Source: Mesotaenium endlicherianum (taxonomy: Eukaryota; Streptophyta; Zygnematophyceae; Zygnematales; Mesotaeniaceae). Taken from it: 64,000 nt of DNA. The notes under the pieces are model-generated. The model searched no databases and was not told where the DNA came from. It saw only the letters and a list, made by a program, of their open reading frames with translations. The position numbers were made by a program, and so were the translations under genes. Position 1 is the stretch's first letter. Each line of letters starts with the position of its first letter. Below, one piece after another: positions 1-12,300 of the stretch. The DNA is taken from contig WELA01006993.1 of assembly GCA_009602735.1 (NCBI GenBank), forward strand, positions 162,964 to 226,963, in the 5' to 3' direction.

Positions 1-894
1 GGGGGGGAGAGGGGGGGGAGAAAGACAGGCTCCTCTTACTCGTCCTCCTCAGGTACCCATTGGCCCATTCAACCCACCCCATCTTGGAGACACTGGAGAC
101 ATTGGAGCAGACGTTACAGCTTGCAGCGCATCTCCTTCCCTTCCTCCCTCCCTCCCCCTCTCTCTCCCCATAGACTGGCTCCAATGAGCAGGGTGCAGGC
201 AGGAGACGGCATGCGTACACGCCCCATATCGAGTCAGTCTTGAGGCTTACAAGGATGACGTGTGTAACCCCCGGGCCGTGCAGGAGGCGACATGTGTACC
301 CCCCAAATTCTGAGTCGTTCAAGGCTGACAAGGATGAAATGACCTTGGGTCATTTCTTGGGCCAGACTGCTGAGGCAGAAGGGATCAGGGGTGGGCTGGG
401 TAGGGCAGGGTAGGCAGTACGTTGAGTGCCAGGTGGCAGTGGTTCGAGAGCTCACATTGGAGACGGTCTGCCACACCTGCTCCAGCAACCTGCGTCTCCG
501 TCTCCTCCCAGCACCCCGTCAAGCTGAGGACATATGAGATTATATATATCATATGATGGTAAATTGGCCCCCCTCAATCGGCTGCAAGTCTTCTGATGGA
601 GTAACGTGTTTTGAGATTGTGCCATGCACGATCCTGGTTTCCTCGATACCTTTCAACGGCATTCTTAGTAGTGCACATGGAATAAGGAAGAAATTGTGTG
701 TGTCCTATGTTGTTACACATCTGTGACCTCTCCGTTTGCAAGTTCCCAGTGTACATACTCCAATCTGCAACAATCATACACGAGCCGTAACTCTCCGACG
801 CAAAGACAGAGATAAATAGACGGTGTACGTGCTCCACACACACACACACACACACACACACGCCCTCAGAGTGCGCGACGCTTTCCTCGGCAGC
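1..894. other. Intergenic; purine-rich start and simple repeats
   Basis: No gene could be supported here. The stretch opens with a G/A-rich run, has a CT-rich patch around 135-170, a short TATATATATCATATG-like patch at 538-556, and a CA dinucleotide repeat at about 835-861. Short open frames across it look like by-products of these repeats. Confidence 0.6.
835..861. repeat. (CA)n microsatellite
   Basis: About 13 uninterrupted CA units, directly downstream of the stop codon of the minus-strand frame that ends at 895. Confidence 0.95.
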
Positions 895-2712
895 CTACCG
901 CCTGTTGCGGGTGCACTCGAGGCAGCGCTGCTCCTCGTCCTGGAGGCCCCGCACGATCTCGTCGTAGTCCCGCAGCCGCATCATGCCGCGCCACGCGTCC
1001 GACGTGAACATGGTCTTGCGCTGCCCCGCGTCCTCGTGCAACTTCACCATCTCGTTGTAGTCCAGCGCCAGGCTGAGCCCCGGCCCCGTCAAATGTGCCC
1101 CGATCACGTGCGGCAGGGGCATCAAGGAGGAGGAGGAGGAGGAAGAGGAGAAGGAGAAACCGGCTAGGTGTGCATCCCCTCCTCTCTCCAGCGACGTCAA
1201 ATCGGCCCCTGTTACGTGCGGGGAGAGCGGCAGGGAGGAGGAGGAGGAGCCTCCCGCGTGTGCATCTCCTCCGCTCGCTGGCTGCGTCAAATGTGCCCGT
1301 GGCGTGTATGCCTGAGACAGCAAGCTGGGGCGCTGCTCAGAGGCGCTCATTCCCGCCATTGCGGCCTCCATGACTGTTCTCCCTAGGCGCGAGTAGTCCC
1401 TCACCCCCTGCCTGAAGCCCCTCAGTGACACACCCCCTCTGGAGTAGCTGCTGTCTGTAAAGGATGGCGAAAGCCTGTCCACCTGTCTGCCATCAGCAGA
1501 CGCAGGAGCAGACGCCGGCCCCAGCGCTGGGGCTGATTGCACGCCAGCCTGCGTGAGGTTTGCCCCATGTGGGCTGCTGCGTGTGAGCGCCATTTGTCTT
1601 GACCCTGGTGCTGATTGACAGCAGCCTTGCCCGCAAGACGCGGCACCTAAAGCCACCTCGGGGACTGGAGGCGTCACAGACTCCCACAATTGCTGCTGCT
1701 GGTAGATCCCTGTGGGAGCTGGGCCTGCCAGGGCTGGCCCGGGGCCATGGATGGCGAGCAGGAGAGCGCAAGCCACAAGCGCTGGCGTGAAGGAGGAGCC
1801 TGAATGGGCTTGATCTGTCCCTGACGTCTCTGACGGCCTGATGGGGGGTCGTGGGGCAGAGGCATGTGGGGGTCCTGGCCAGTTTTGAGACGTCGATGCC
1901 TTCCGTGATGCCTGGGGAGTGTCGCAATCAAAGAGAGCAACTCTATCGCTATGGAGCATGCTTTCTCCACGTTCAGGCCCAGGTTCAGAGTGGAATTGCA
2001 AGTGAGGCTGTCTTTGCTGGTAGCTGGTTCTCTTTCCTGCTTTCTCGGAGCCCAGCCTCGCAAGGGTGCATGCCTTCGGGCTACTTGGAGAATTATGGCT
2101 TTCTCTGGGAGACAATTGGACATCAACCCTGCATTTTGAACTGAAGATATCATTCAAGTGAGTTGTTCTTGACTGATCTGGGCTTTCTGTCCCACAGAAG
2201 CTGTGCACCCTCAGATGCCTGTCCACTACATCCTCATCCAAATTGCTGAACACGATGTGCTCTTGCCTGGTTGTCTCTTCCGTTTTAGACGAGCCCCCAG
2301 AGTGGAATGCATGCAACTTCTTCGGTAGGGTCCGTCGAAATGAGCTCCCAGGGCCAACTCGCTTCTCGACTCTCACAAGGTGGAGATTGCTTTGAAGCTG
2401 CACTCTCCTGGATGAAGCCTCATACGTAGAACGTAGCAAAAGAACTGCATGAACGGGAATATCAAGAAGGGCAAGACTGCAAGAAAAGGGAGCCCCAGAT
2501 GTCGATACAAAAGAACAAGTAGACAAGGAGGTGAAACTAAGAGAAGTAACCCCCAGCATACTTGCTTCTTTTATCACTATATTCACCTCGTGGAAGAAGG
2601 TGTCCTTCAATAAAAATGTATAGTGGCTCCGGAACACTTGCACAAAGCACTGAATAACAAGTCCATCATAACAAAACGTCCATCCGATCGTCAACAAGCA
2701 CAGCTGAGGCAA
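895..2712 (-). CDS. Unrecognised protein with long disordered region and conserved-looking C-terminus
   Basis: A single uninterrupted frame of 605 codons, improbable by chance at this base composition. I do not recognise it. The first 95 or so residues are hydrophobic and Cys/Phe-rich and may be upstream untranslated or intronic sequence read through, so the true start could lie further in. The middle is Ser/Pro/Ala-rich and looks disordered. Two poly-Ser tracts come from GGA/GAG repeats around 1120-1240. The last 55 residues are different: charged and compact, with a doubled motif (DYNEMVKL near residue 550, DYDEIVRGL near 582) and a Cys pair (CLEC) just before the stop. That part looks most like real conserved protein. 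Its upstream end faces the SKIP24-like gene across 1.1 kb. Confidence 0.5.
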   Translation of the reverse strand: MPQLCLLTIGWTFCYDGLVIQCFVQVFRSHYTFLLKDTFFHEVNIVIKEASMLGVTSLSFTSLSTCSFVSTSGAPFSCSLALLDIPVHAVLLLRSTYEASSRRVQLQSNLHLVRVEKRVGPGSSFRRTLPKKLHAFHSGGSSKTEETTRQEHIVFSNLDEDVVDRHLRVHSFCGTESPDQSRTTHLNDIFSSKCRVDVQLSPRESHNSPSSPKACTLARLGSEKAGKRTSYQQRQPHLQFHSEPGPERGESMLHSDRVALFDCDTPQASRKASTSQNWPGPPHASAPRPPIRPSETSGTDQAHSGSSFTPALVACALLLAIHGPGPALAGPAPTGIYQQQQLWESVTPPVPEVALGAASCGQGCCQSAPGSRQMALTRSSPHGANLTQAGVQSAPALGPASAPASADGRQVDRLSPSFTDSSYSRGGVSLRGFRQGVRDYSRLGRTVMEAAMAGMSASEQRPSLLSQAYTPRAHLTQPASGGDAHAGGSSSSSLPLSPHVTGADLTSLERGGDAHLAGFSFSSSSSSSSLMPLPHVIGAHLTGPGLSLALDYNEMVKLHEDAGQRKTMFTSDAWRGMMRLRDYDEIVRGLQDEEQRCLECTRNRR

Positions 2713-3827
2713 AGAATCACATAGTTCTCAAAGGCCAGTCGGTAAATATGACGTGCGAAAGAAGCTTTCACTGCCATGGCATCAAGTCACGTAAGAACGC
2801 ACGACTGGAGTTTGAACAAGTGAGGCTAAGCGACACTAAATGCGTATATAACAACAGCAATTGCCAGCAAGTTTTTCTTTCGTTTGAAGTACTTCGACGA
2901 GCGATTGTAACCCGCTTCATTTTGCTCAATTCCGAGCCTACCAGGCACTCGTGTTGTCTGACGGGCTTCGTTTCAAAGGCTTGCCAGCTCTCGACTTCGC
3001 ACGTCACAGCACGTCAAAGATTCATCTTAGCCAATCTTTGTTCGACGAGCCGGGGCGTACCGACGTTGTACAAGTGTGTCAGAGAGGGCTCGTTTGATGC
3101 ACATTGCAAATTGTAGGAGCACCAAGGAGCACGTCGGACGACAGGTTATCAAAGAGCGTTGCAGGCTGGTTTGCAGGGCATTTTGCATTTGAGTTCAGTG
3201 TGCCAAATTAACCCCGTCGAAATATAACACATTGCATAAACCTCTGTGCGGTGTGCACAATAATACATCGTCATGCACCGTCGAGCAACGTGCCACGCAC
3301 ACCATACATACATGAAAAGAAAAACCACATGGAACTGCAGCAGGGGTGAATGACGTATGAATGCGTATGAGAAAGCATATGAACTTATTTTAGTAGGAAG
3401 TTGGAACCCATTGAGTCCCTCGAAACCAGCTCGAAACAGAAAAGTGAACAGTGGAATTACTGGAAAATACTCGAGCGCTGGTGACTCCGGTTACGAGACT
3501 TGTTTCGTAGATCGAGACGATGAGACTTCTAATTGGCTTCTCAATATGCTTGTGCATTGCTCCTTATATGAAGAAGCTTTTTACAAATGACTGTGTGTTC
3601 GTGTCGAAATTAGTGCACGACCTTTATGAGGAAGGTGCTCGCGGTTGCATACACAGCGTTGATTTTCACAAAGTTTAAGCATATCCTAGCTCTATGAGGC
3701 CCGCTTGTTTGTTGGTCTGGCTTGAATGTAAGTTATATGGCAGTCTATTCTACAGTCGAGGTACTTAGGATAGTATTTGGTCGGGTTTGATTGCTTGGAC
3801 TTGCGGATTGGAGGACTGCTACGAAGC
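2713..3827. promoter_or_regulatory. Divergent intergenic region (putative two-way promoter)
   Basis: This 1.1 kb lies between the minus-strand frame starting at 2712 and the SKIP24-like ATG at 3828, so it should hold both promoters and 5' untranslated regions. Short open frames at 2748-3116 and 3357-3590 have no recognisable content. No specific regulatory motif is claimed. Confidence 0.4.
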
Positions 3828-5684
3828 ATGACTGTGGGACTTCCAGACGAGCTCTGGATGGTCGTACTTCAGGCGGGGCTTGATAGTGGGATGGATTACC
3901 GAGAATTTTGCACTTGCGCATTGGTTAGCAGATTCTTTAAAAGACTGAGTTCCGCAGATCACTTTTGGGAGCAGCTTTGGCAGAAAGACTGGCCTTCGAC
4001 CAGTAGCCACGATGGAGCTAATTCCAGAAGTGCACTGGCAAACCAGAAGGCGCCATTTGTTGCTAGCGATATGCTTAAGAGTGTAACTGCCCCGCACGGG
4101 GCTGATTCGAAGAACGGAGGATGTAGCAAACCTGATAGACGTTTTGGAGGGGGTATATGGAAGGCCAGCTTCAGGGAGAGGTACACTCGAAAATCTCTGC
4201 TTGTCTGGTGCAAATTTTTTGCATTTCTGGGGCTGCAGCGTTGCCATTGAAATAACAAGAGAGTTACAAAGGTAAATATTGAGCTTGAGACGCTGGGGCT
4301 GCTAGAGTTGTCTCTAAACTTTTGTGTTTCATTATTATGTGGGACTATACAGCGTGGCACTTGTTGAGTGCAAGAGCTAAAGCCGACTATTTATTAGACG
4401 TTTGTTTAGTGCAATGTCCATGGTATTAAAGTGCGGAGTTGTTGGCTGCACAGGAATTTAAAAATGGACACTTTTACCACGTGACTTTCAATCTTGGTGT
4501 TGCCATTTTGTTTGCTCTTTTAGAGACACCTGGCTCGTTCTAAAATGTGAGCAGTTCAGATGTGCAGGTTTGAGAGGGATAAGGCGAGGCGGGTGGCGTC
4601 TCACAGGAGGAAAGTGTTCAGGGTGCAGTCCCAGGTGGCACTCTTAGAAGCTGAAATGGTCGACCTTAGAGGTGCCGTGGACTCGGAAAGGACAAAGTGG
4701 ACGACAGCTCTGCAGCAGATTCAGCAGGTTGAGAACTCTGAGTAAGTAAACCTGGTCAACTAAAACCTCTATGTAGATTGGCTGTCTTATCTTGGGTCTG
4801 CTTGTCGTGCAGATGAACTGAGAGTACATGTGTAACACTTGATTCTTCAAAGTGCTACTTCTCAAGCAGCCTCGGTGAAAAAACAGGTAATTGCTAGTGG
4901 AACATATGCTTCATGATACGATATCCCTGTAGATGTGCCCGGGTTTCTTTATACTAAGAGCGTCATATTTCCACAATCCCCTTTTGCAGCTGGCGCTCAA
5001 GTTTTTCTCTCGTGGATCATGCACATTCAATGTCGTCAGCAAAAGTGACCATTATAAAATGGCTTACTGTTATGAATAACTAAGCAGGGTGACCCCTTTG
5101 GCTAGTCCAGGAGAGCTTTGGTGGCATCAAAGGTATGGCAGCCGCAAGCAGTGGCTACGCGACATCAGCAGCTGCTTGAGCAGCATCCTCTGGACGCCAG
5201 CGCTCAGCTGAACGCCTTACGACAGGAGGCTGCCATCTGTCGTGAACATGTAACGCGGTTTAGTCGCAATCTGGTAACTATCTTATCTGTGTTGCTTGTG
5301 TCTATACCTGGTTAGGACGGGTCTATGCTTGGGAACTTATTCAGTGGTGTCTCTTAGGTGGATATAGCTGAAGCAAGACACTCTGTTTTATAGTGTAAGG
5401 TCTGATGCAGTTTTCAAATTTCAAGCAAACGCTTGCTCCCAACTTGGCTTTGTGGTCATGCTCTAATATATTCAAGTTTGCTGTGTCTTGCCTTGTCTCC
5501 AATGCAGAAGCAAAAGGAGGAAACATTGCGACAGCTTCGGCAGGACTTGGCTGCTCTTACTTATAGCCCCGCCAAAGATCTGCCCTCCTTACATGTACCC
5601 AGTGACAAGCCAAGGGAGGTGCAAGACCTCCCCAAAACGCCTAGAGAAGGTAGCAGTAGTAGTCAAAAGAGACACAGAATATGA
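3828..5684 (+). CDS. SKIP24: F-box protein, SKIP24-like (SCF ubiquitin ligase adaptor)
   Basis: Probable substrate adaptor of an SCF E3 ubiquitin ligase that binds SKP1/ASK through an N-terminal F-box. Five exons fit in frame: 3828-4180, 4568-4741, 4853-4886, 5106-5273 and 5508-5684, all with GT-AG borders, giving 301 residues. Residues 5-56 form the F-box (LPDELWMVVLQAG, then a Phe/Trp-rich second half ending KDWP). Next come a basic segment (FERDKARRVASHRRK) and a coiled coil, then VWQPQAV with the following helical stretch. The order F-box, FER(D/E)K-rich basic block, VWQP block is what I recall of Arabidopsis SKIP24, about 255 residues long. The extra length is a low-complexity insert after the F-box. 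The exon 3 and exon 4 acceptors are the least certain borders. It is convergent with the CHMP7-like gene. Confidence 0.85.
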
Positions 5685-5804
5685 TCAGCAAAGTTGAACT
5701 TGTATATGTACATCAAATATCCACTGAGTCTGTATGCTGGTGCATCCATGGAGTAACTTGACGTGTTTTAAGCATTAAAATGACACCTTGTATAGTAGAA
5801 GAAT

Positions 5805-8800
5805 TTATACAGCCATTGGTTTGTCTTTATATTGGCCGCTAACATTTTGTACAAAAGTGTCGCTGGTTGTATCCAAATCTGAGACACCTCTATGCCCGCC
5901 ACCCACGATGGCGGATTTGGGAGCTGCATTTGCTGAAACTTTCTGCTCGGGAGGACTAGAAACTTGAATATGTAAGGATGCCAATTCATGCTCTAAGGCC
6001 TCCAGATCGTTCACGTCTTCTGGGCTAAGGCTTTGAACTACCCTCAAAGAGTTGAGACTTACATCGCCTCTTTGTTGTACGCGTTCCTCATTGTCTTCTT
6101 GACTACCTGGTCGACTTTCAGTTGCTGCACTTCTACCCATTCCATCCGCGTCCGTCCTTGTGGCCGAGATAAGCTCAGCACTTTCAGACCCAATATGCGG
6201 GACTACCATAGCATGCCCAACTTTGCCTACGGGGTATGAATGACTGGAGATCTCTTGACGGTGGGGCAAAGGGGCTATATCAGCAGATAGCGAAGCAGCG
6301 AGAGGGACATGAATCTCAGCCTCCAGCCGGGCAAACTCCTCCTCCAGCTGACTTTCCTCATCGGCACTGGGTGCCAGTCCCGTGGCTGCATTTGATATTT
6401 GGAGTTGTCAACAACCTTTGTGACCAGGTCAATTCAACATGGGGCTGGGACCTTTTCAGTGAGGACTGACAAATTATCCGTTCCAGACGAAGGCAAGGGA
6501 AAAAATCTCCCGCGATAAGGATGCGATACGTTGTCCGCTCAACTCCTCACAAGTGGCATCCCATCACAGGTCTCGGTATGTGGCTACGCAAGCAACAGGG
6601 CTGCCTCCGGGACAACAGAGCTTGAAGAAGAGCATAGGAGACACATATATAGAGCAGTGAAGGTTGGGTCAATACTAACACACCAATACATACACACTGG
6701 TTATTGGCTGACCAAAAGGCTTCGACAAACGTACCAAGAGCCATCTGTTCCTCCCGATGGAGTGCAACCGCTTCGTCCAGCTCCCTCACACAAGCCTCTG
6801 CCTGCTGCACTGAGATTCCATGGCCCCTGATTGCATGCGCTCCAACGCGCAGAGCAGCAGCCACCTGCGCATAGTATCGCGATAATCGACACCCTCACCG
6901 CCAGACAAATAAATGTCAAATGATCATCAAAAGAGTGCGAATGCAACACGTGAGAATCCCACTTAGCCATGCTCTTCAGGGTAATAGAATATGTCGACAT
7001 CATTTGCACGTCATCTCCCCTGCTTAGAGGAAAGGTGGGTGAAAAGCGGGTGAAGGGCACAACCTCCAGTGTCTCAGATGCCAACAGGAATGTATCTCAC
7101 CTGCTGAGAGGCTTCAGCTTCAGAGATTAGAGCAAGAACTTCTTCCACTCTGTCCTGGAAGTCCGAGCACTTGTCTAAGCTGAAACTCAAAGCTCGAGCT
7201 CGCCGCAACTGCCGCAATGCTGAAGCCTTGTCACCTTGCTTCACGGATGCTTTTACCCATTTCTGCGACCTGGCGGAACAGGACTGGTGAGAGCATTAAA
7301 CTGGACTGCTTTCAGTAACTGGAACTGCAACAAATAAACAAGGCATTTCTAGCAGCTTACACATTGTCCTGAACCCAAAGAAGACCGGGGTCAGAGTGAC
7401 AATATGAGCAGCATTTACAGACAGACAAAGTTAGCGCCAGTTTTTGATCTTTTTTTTTTTTGGCATCCTGCTTTACTGAAAGTGAACCTTTCAAATTTGA
7501 CACAGGTGGCGGTGCTTTCACTTACTCGGCTACTTTTTGGGAAAGGCTAGCACGGCGCTGCTGAAGAGCTTTGGCTGTGTGCTTGAGGTGCAGGATTTGC
7601 CCATCAAGCTGTGTGATGGCAGCAACCTTCTTGGGGGATGCTGCAAACTTAACACCCTGTCAACAGACATCGGCAGGATGCTCAACACATGGATTACTTG
7701 ATGCCAAGCAAAGGAAATATTCAAATATCTGCAAGATTAGAACTTGGATGTAGGTATCAACAGACCACAAGAGAACAAGGCACGGACCAACATTACAACC
7801 ACCACTGATGTGCCAATGATGTACTAACTTAGTTACCTCGATGTGCTGGGCTCCAGGCACCCTAATGAGCGACATGTCGCGCTTCCGAGTCAAGTAACCC
7901 AGCACCAAAGCTGCTTCTTGGTTCCCGCCACACAGAGCCTCAAAGCAGCTCCAGGTGCTTATCATATCGGATGCCATGCATGAACCAGCAGTTGCCAGGA
8001 GATTCTTGTGCACCTCCTCGGCTTTCTCCTGCACTGCTCATAATAACCTTGCTGTTAGTTGCTGACATGAGAGCTGTCGGAAACCCACCCTATGCATGTC
8101 TTGTACTAAAGCAAGTTGGTCTTACCTGCACAATGAAAGGATACGTGTCAGCAATTAACCTGTCCAACAGAGAACTCAAGCAAGGTGCAGGATGCAAGCA
8201 AACGTTTAGTCAGCAGCCACCAAGTAGACCTGCTTAAACATCAAGCACTTCAGAAGTAAAAAGGCAGCAGGGACATGCCTGAAGGTGCTGCATCACAACA
8301 AAGCTGCCTGTGACAGCAACCTGCATGTCACTAATCTGACCAGATGACAACAGTCCTCTGCTTATAGACTGAGCAGCTCCACCTACTGAGCTCAGACACC
8401 AGCCGAGGAAGGACTGGGATGGAGGAAGAATGTCTTGTGGTCTCTGCAGGTGACCTTCCTTCAGCATCTCCTGCTGCAGATTCCAGCAGAAACAGACGCT
8501 GAAGTGTTTCAGAACATGTCGTCAAAAAATCCAAGCATAGCTCTGATATGCACAAACTTCACTGAATCTGCACTTACACTCGCATTTAGAGAAACAGTGC
8601 AAAGGTTGGGTAACAAAAGAAGACTACGCAGAAAGAGCACGTGACGATCTTGCATTTCTCAACTTCGCAATTATCAGGCATAGAGGAGGATTAGAACCAG
8701 ACGATGCACGCAGACAATATGCTATCTTGAACAAAAAGAATGACAGTGGATCTCAGTGCGCGAAGTGGGGCTTTCTTGCACGTCATTATATCTTACAGGA

Positions 8801-9381
8801 GTTGTCCTGCAAGGTAGAGACGGAGAGCATGCTCAATAAAAAGAACAAAGAAATGCCTGTTCTTACCAGCACCAGGTCTAAGCTGAGAGGAACTACACCA
8901 TTGCGAAAAAACCATACATTCTTGACCTGCGACCAAATTACAAGGAGCACCTTGATAGGTGCACAGTCAGCAGGCATCCATGGTCCTGCACTGACAGCCT
9001 TCTGATTCACCAGAATTCAAACCAGAAAATTGAGGTCCGTTGCCTTATTGTAGGCCTACTGCCTGTAAGTGACATGTAGTGACGGGCCATGAATCTGCCA
9101 GAAAGGAAATCGAAAGATTCGAAAATGCCCAGCAGCCCCAAACTTACCTCTTCAGCTTCAACTACAAGCCTTCCCAAATGGCTTGCTACTTTGAGTATGA
9201 GGATCTTCCAAAACAACATCCCACTCGCCCAACCTTCTTCATCAGAGATTCTGAAAGCTCTGTACTTTGCAGTCACTGCCTCATTCTGGGTCCAGTCATC
9301 AACTTCTGCTTCTAAAAGGTCCGCTAGTCCTGAAGCTTCACAATTGTCAGGCATGTTCGTTCGTCCAGTTGACATGCGCAA
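5805..9381 (-). CDS. CHMP7: CHMP7-like ESCRT-III/SNF7 family protein
   Basis: Plant-type homologue of CHMP7, an ESCRT-III related protein acting in membrane remodelling at endosomes and the nuclear envelope. Eight exons join in frame on the minus strand: 9381-9148, 8926-8867, 8473-8279, 8028-7837, 7656-7526, 7269-7101, 6864-6735 and 6385-5805, giving about 563 residues. The N-terminal half has the winged-helix features of the family: LFWKILILKVASHLG, VKNVWFFRNGVVPLSLD, then FEALCGGNQEAALVLGYL. The second half is the helical SNF7 core (QILHLKHTAKALQQRRA; SALRQLRRARALS; EEVLALISEAEA), followed by an acidic helix (DEESQLEEEFARLEAEI). It is longer than the roughly 420-residue Arabidopsis protein I recall because of a Ser/Pro-rich tail. 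Exon 3 appears to end at a GC donor (CAG/GCATGT). The start could be the second Met, eight codons on. Confidence 0.85.
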
Positions 9382-12300
9382 TCATGCATCAACACCCTTA
9401 CGAAAGCACACTTGCTGCAATACTTCAGCATATACTCTATGTATTTCACAATGAGCCAGCTACTGAGTTACGAACGTCAGTGGACGTTGTGATATATGCA
9501 TACAGCAGAACTCCTAGCTTTATTTCTGAAGAAGGTGCAGTGTTACTCAATGTGTACAGTATAGATATCACGGCAAAGGTAGATGAGCAGTTTCTATCTG
9601 CTTCTCTGCACCTTTGCTCAATTTAGTGCCGTTCGACTAAACTAAGCACACGCTGCATAAAGCATGCACTTGTAAGGGACGACGACAACTGAGAAGGCGA
9701 CAGCAAGCGACTCGAAGCGCTAGACATGACAGCCTCAACTGCGATCAATGCGAGAAGACTGTTATAAGCTGCGATACTCTCGAAAAATAATGAAGTTCAC
9801 GTGTTCATTCCTTTTCGTTGCAGTCACGTCAGCTACAAACGGCATACTCTTGGGCCTATGCGTGAGACCAACTGGATAAGTTGGTCGGACCTTTTGATGC
9901 ATTATATGTCCCAGTTAGAAGATGCGAATGTATAACAGTATTTACCAGCTAACATCGACAGATAGTCCGTCATATGGGGATATCATGTGTACATTGTGGA
10001 GAATGCGTGGAAAAATTACTACAAGTGCATTCTCCCGGCAACGTCGAGCTCTCTAAATGTGTATGTAATGTTGAAACACAATGTCTTGCAGGAATGTATA
10101 CCCGCATATGTAGAAAAGGGGTGTGCTTTGTCGTCGTAGGAAGTTAGTGGCATCTCAACCTAGGGAAATGCTTTTGCTTCTCTCACATGTGAACAGTCTG
10201 GTCCAATGAAGTAACATTTATCGGCATTTTGCATGCTCGATAATAACCTTAACTTGATTATTATAAATTTCATGATTCTAATGGCTGCAGAAAAGTTGTG
10301 GTCGTTTTGCTGACCCCTACCTCGAATTGGAGCCTCTGGTGTGTTTTTTAACCCCCTTATGTTTCTTTCTGATGATTGACGGATGCATCCTATTTGGCAC
10401 CATGTACATGCAAACTTAGGAGTTATGAATGTTTTGAAGAGGCAACTCGCCTTGAGCTGGAGCTAATAAAGATGAAGTGATAAAGAGCTTGCTGCACGCT
10501 GTCATCACTGGCTTCATGCTGCACATGTGCATTGAAGATATCTGCTGTGTACTGGTATATGTGGAAATTATCCCTGTGCTTTTTGGACATTTGGTCGCAG
10601 AAGTGAGTTGCAGTCATGTGCAGAGTCCGTGAAAAGGGGACCTTTGATTCCAAATTTCAAAATATATGAGCAACTGCCACGTCTTGAGTGTCCACTTTGT
10701 GCACAGCTTCAAACCAGCGGAGTTGTAGTTTGGGGGTAATTTTGAGCTGTCGATTCATATGAGGTCAAGGCCGTGCTCATTTCTCGTCTCTTAGCCTGTG
10801 TGGACCTGTATCTTGTGATCGTGGTCGGGTCGACAGCTGGTTGTCATCGACCTGATATTGCATAAGAGGCAGGCATATCATCATGTCATCTTCAACTGGC
10901 CTTCCATGAATGCCGAAAGAGTACAGGTCAGCCCTCTTCACAGTTGGATGATGGGAGAGTTGTACACTACTTTTCAATTCTCTGTCCTAGTACAGTCATG
11001 AGGCATCTTCTTGATATCCTCATATTGTCTGCTTATGGGGGAAAAGAGTGAAAAGTGGAGGGATGGTAATCCACCTGGTGCCTTTTTTCTGGAAGTAAGG
11101 GGCGTGCTCTCATTAACGGGTCACAATCAAATTCCTCTGTATGATGGTGTCATGACGGCGAGTGCAGGCAATCCTGATGAAGGGACTTCTCGTCTTCCTG
11201 CTTGACTCTTGTATCCTTTCAGAACCATGCATTTACAGAAATTGCCGTTGACTGACCCACATCCCGCTAGTCCTGCATGCTTCCTTTCTTTGTAAGGTGA
11301 AAGTATGATGTGCCTAACGATCACTGAATGGTAAAGTGTTGCACGTTAAGCCCAGCAATCAGTAGTCCGATCTTAAGAGCAACCATCTGATTGTGAGCCA
11401 ATGTTATGGTTTACAGTCACCAATAGAAAAAGCAGTTGGGCTTGACTTCAGAAGGCAGGCAGATGAACCCAGCCAAAGGGGCTTATATTTTTGACAGCTC
11501 TTGGCCTCACTTTGTGCGAGCCATCTTACAGGTACACTTATTGACCAGTATATAGGCAGCTCCATAAGGCAAAAATTTCCTGTCAGGTTACCAAGGCACA
11601 CATGCATAAGGATGTCTATGACGCCGCAGCTGCTCTCATTCATCTTCTTTTCACCCTTGTAACATGCCCTGTTCTATGCTTGGGTACCCACGTACTCAAC
11701 TCAAATAAGACCATTGTATGGTGTGCACGAGTGTTGGTGATTGAAGGGCTGGTCCTGTCTCTCAAGAGGTAGTGGTCCCACCTGCCCTGTGAAGGCTGCT
11801 GGATGCAATGGTTTGTTTGCTCGGCTTCTGATGATCCGCTTATGCGTGTACAAGCAAGTGCTCTTCTGCTTTGTCACCTTCATCCCGCTGTTGGCCAAAC
11901 GGAAATAAGTGAATGATGGAGTATTTTCTGCACGAGCTAATATTACGACATAGACCCCACCGTGTGACAAGCTGTGGGTTTGCTTGTCCTCGCTGCGGAA
12001 GTTTCAGTCTTGATGTATGGGTTTGTGATGTGGATGCGTCCAGATGCTCGTTACGGCCTTCCTAGAATTAGGCGTGCTTCTTGCGTGCATAAGAGGGCTT
12101 CTCCACTCATTTTCGTCGTTTTCCTCCAGAACTCAGCCCAAATCCTTTCTTGGGTACGTCCTACCTTGCAAGCTTGATGTCAGAAAATCCATGAACTTGG
12201 CATTGGAGCTCTGAGAGGCCTACGAGCCGTTTTTCTCCTTTGCTCCCTTGCAAGCCCTTTGGCGCTCCAGTTATGCACTAAGCCTTTGACAATCTCTTTA

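Noticed and set aside
574-1167. Frames over the CA and GGA repeats near the left end
   Set aside because: Composed of His/Thr, Cys/Val or Gly repeats from the microsatellites. Only the minus-strand frame ending at 895 has non-repeat content.
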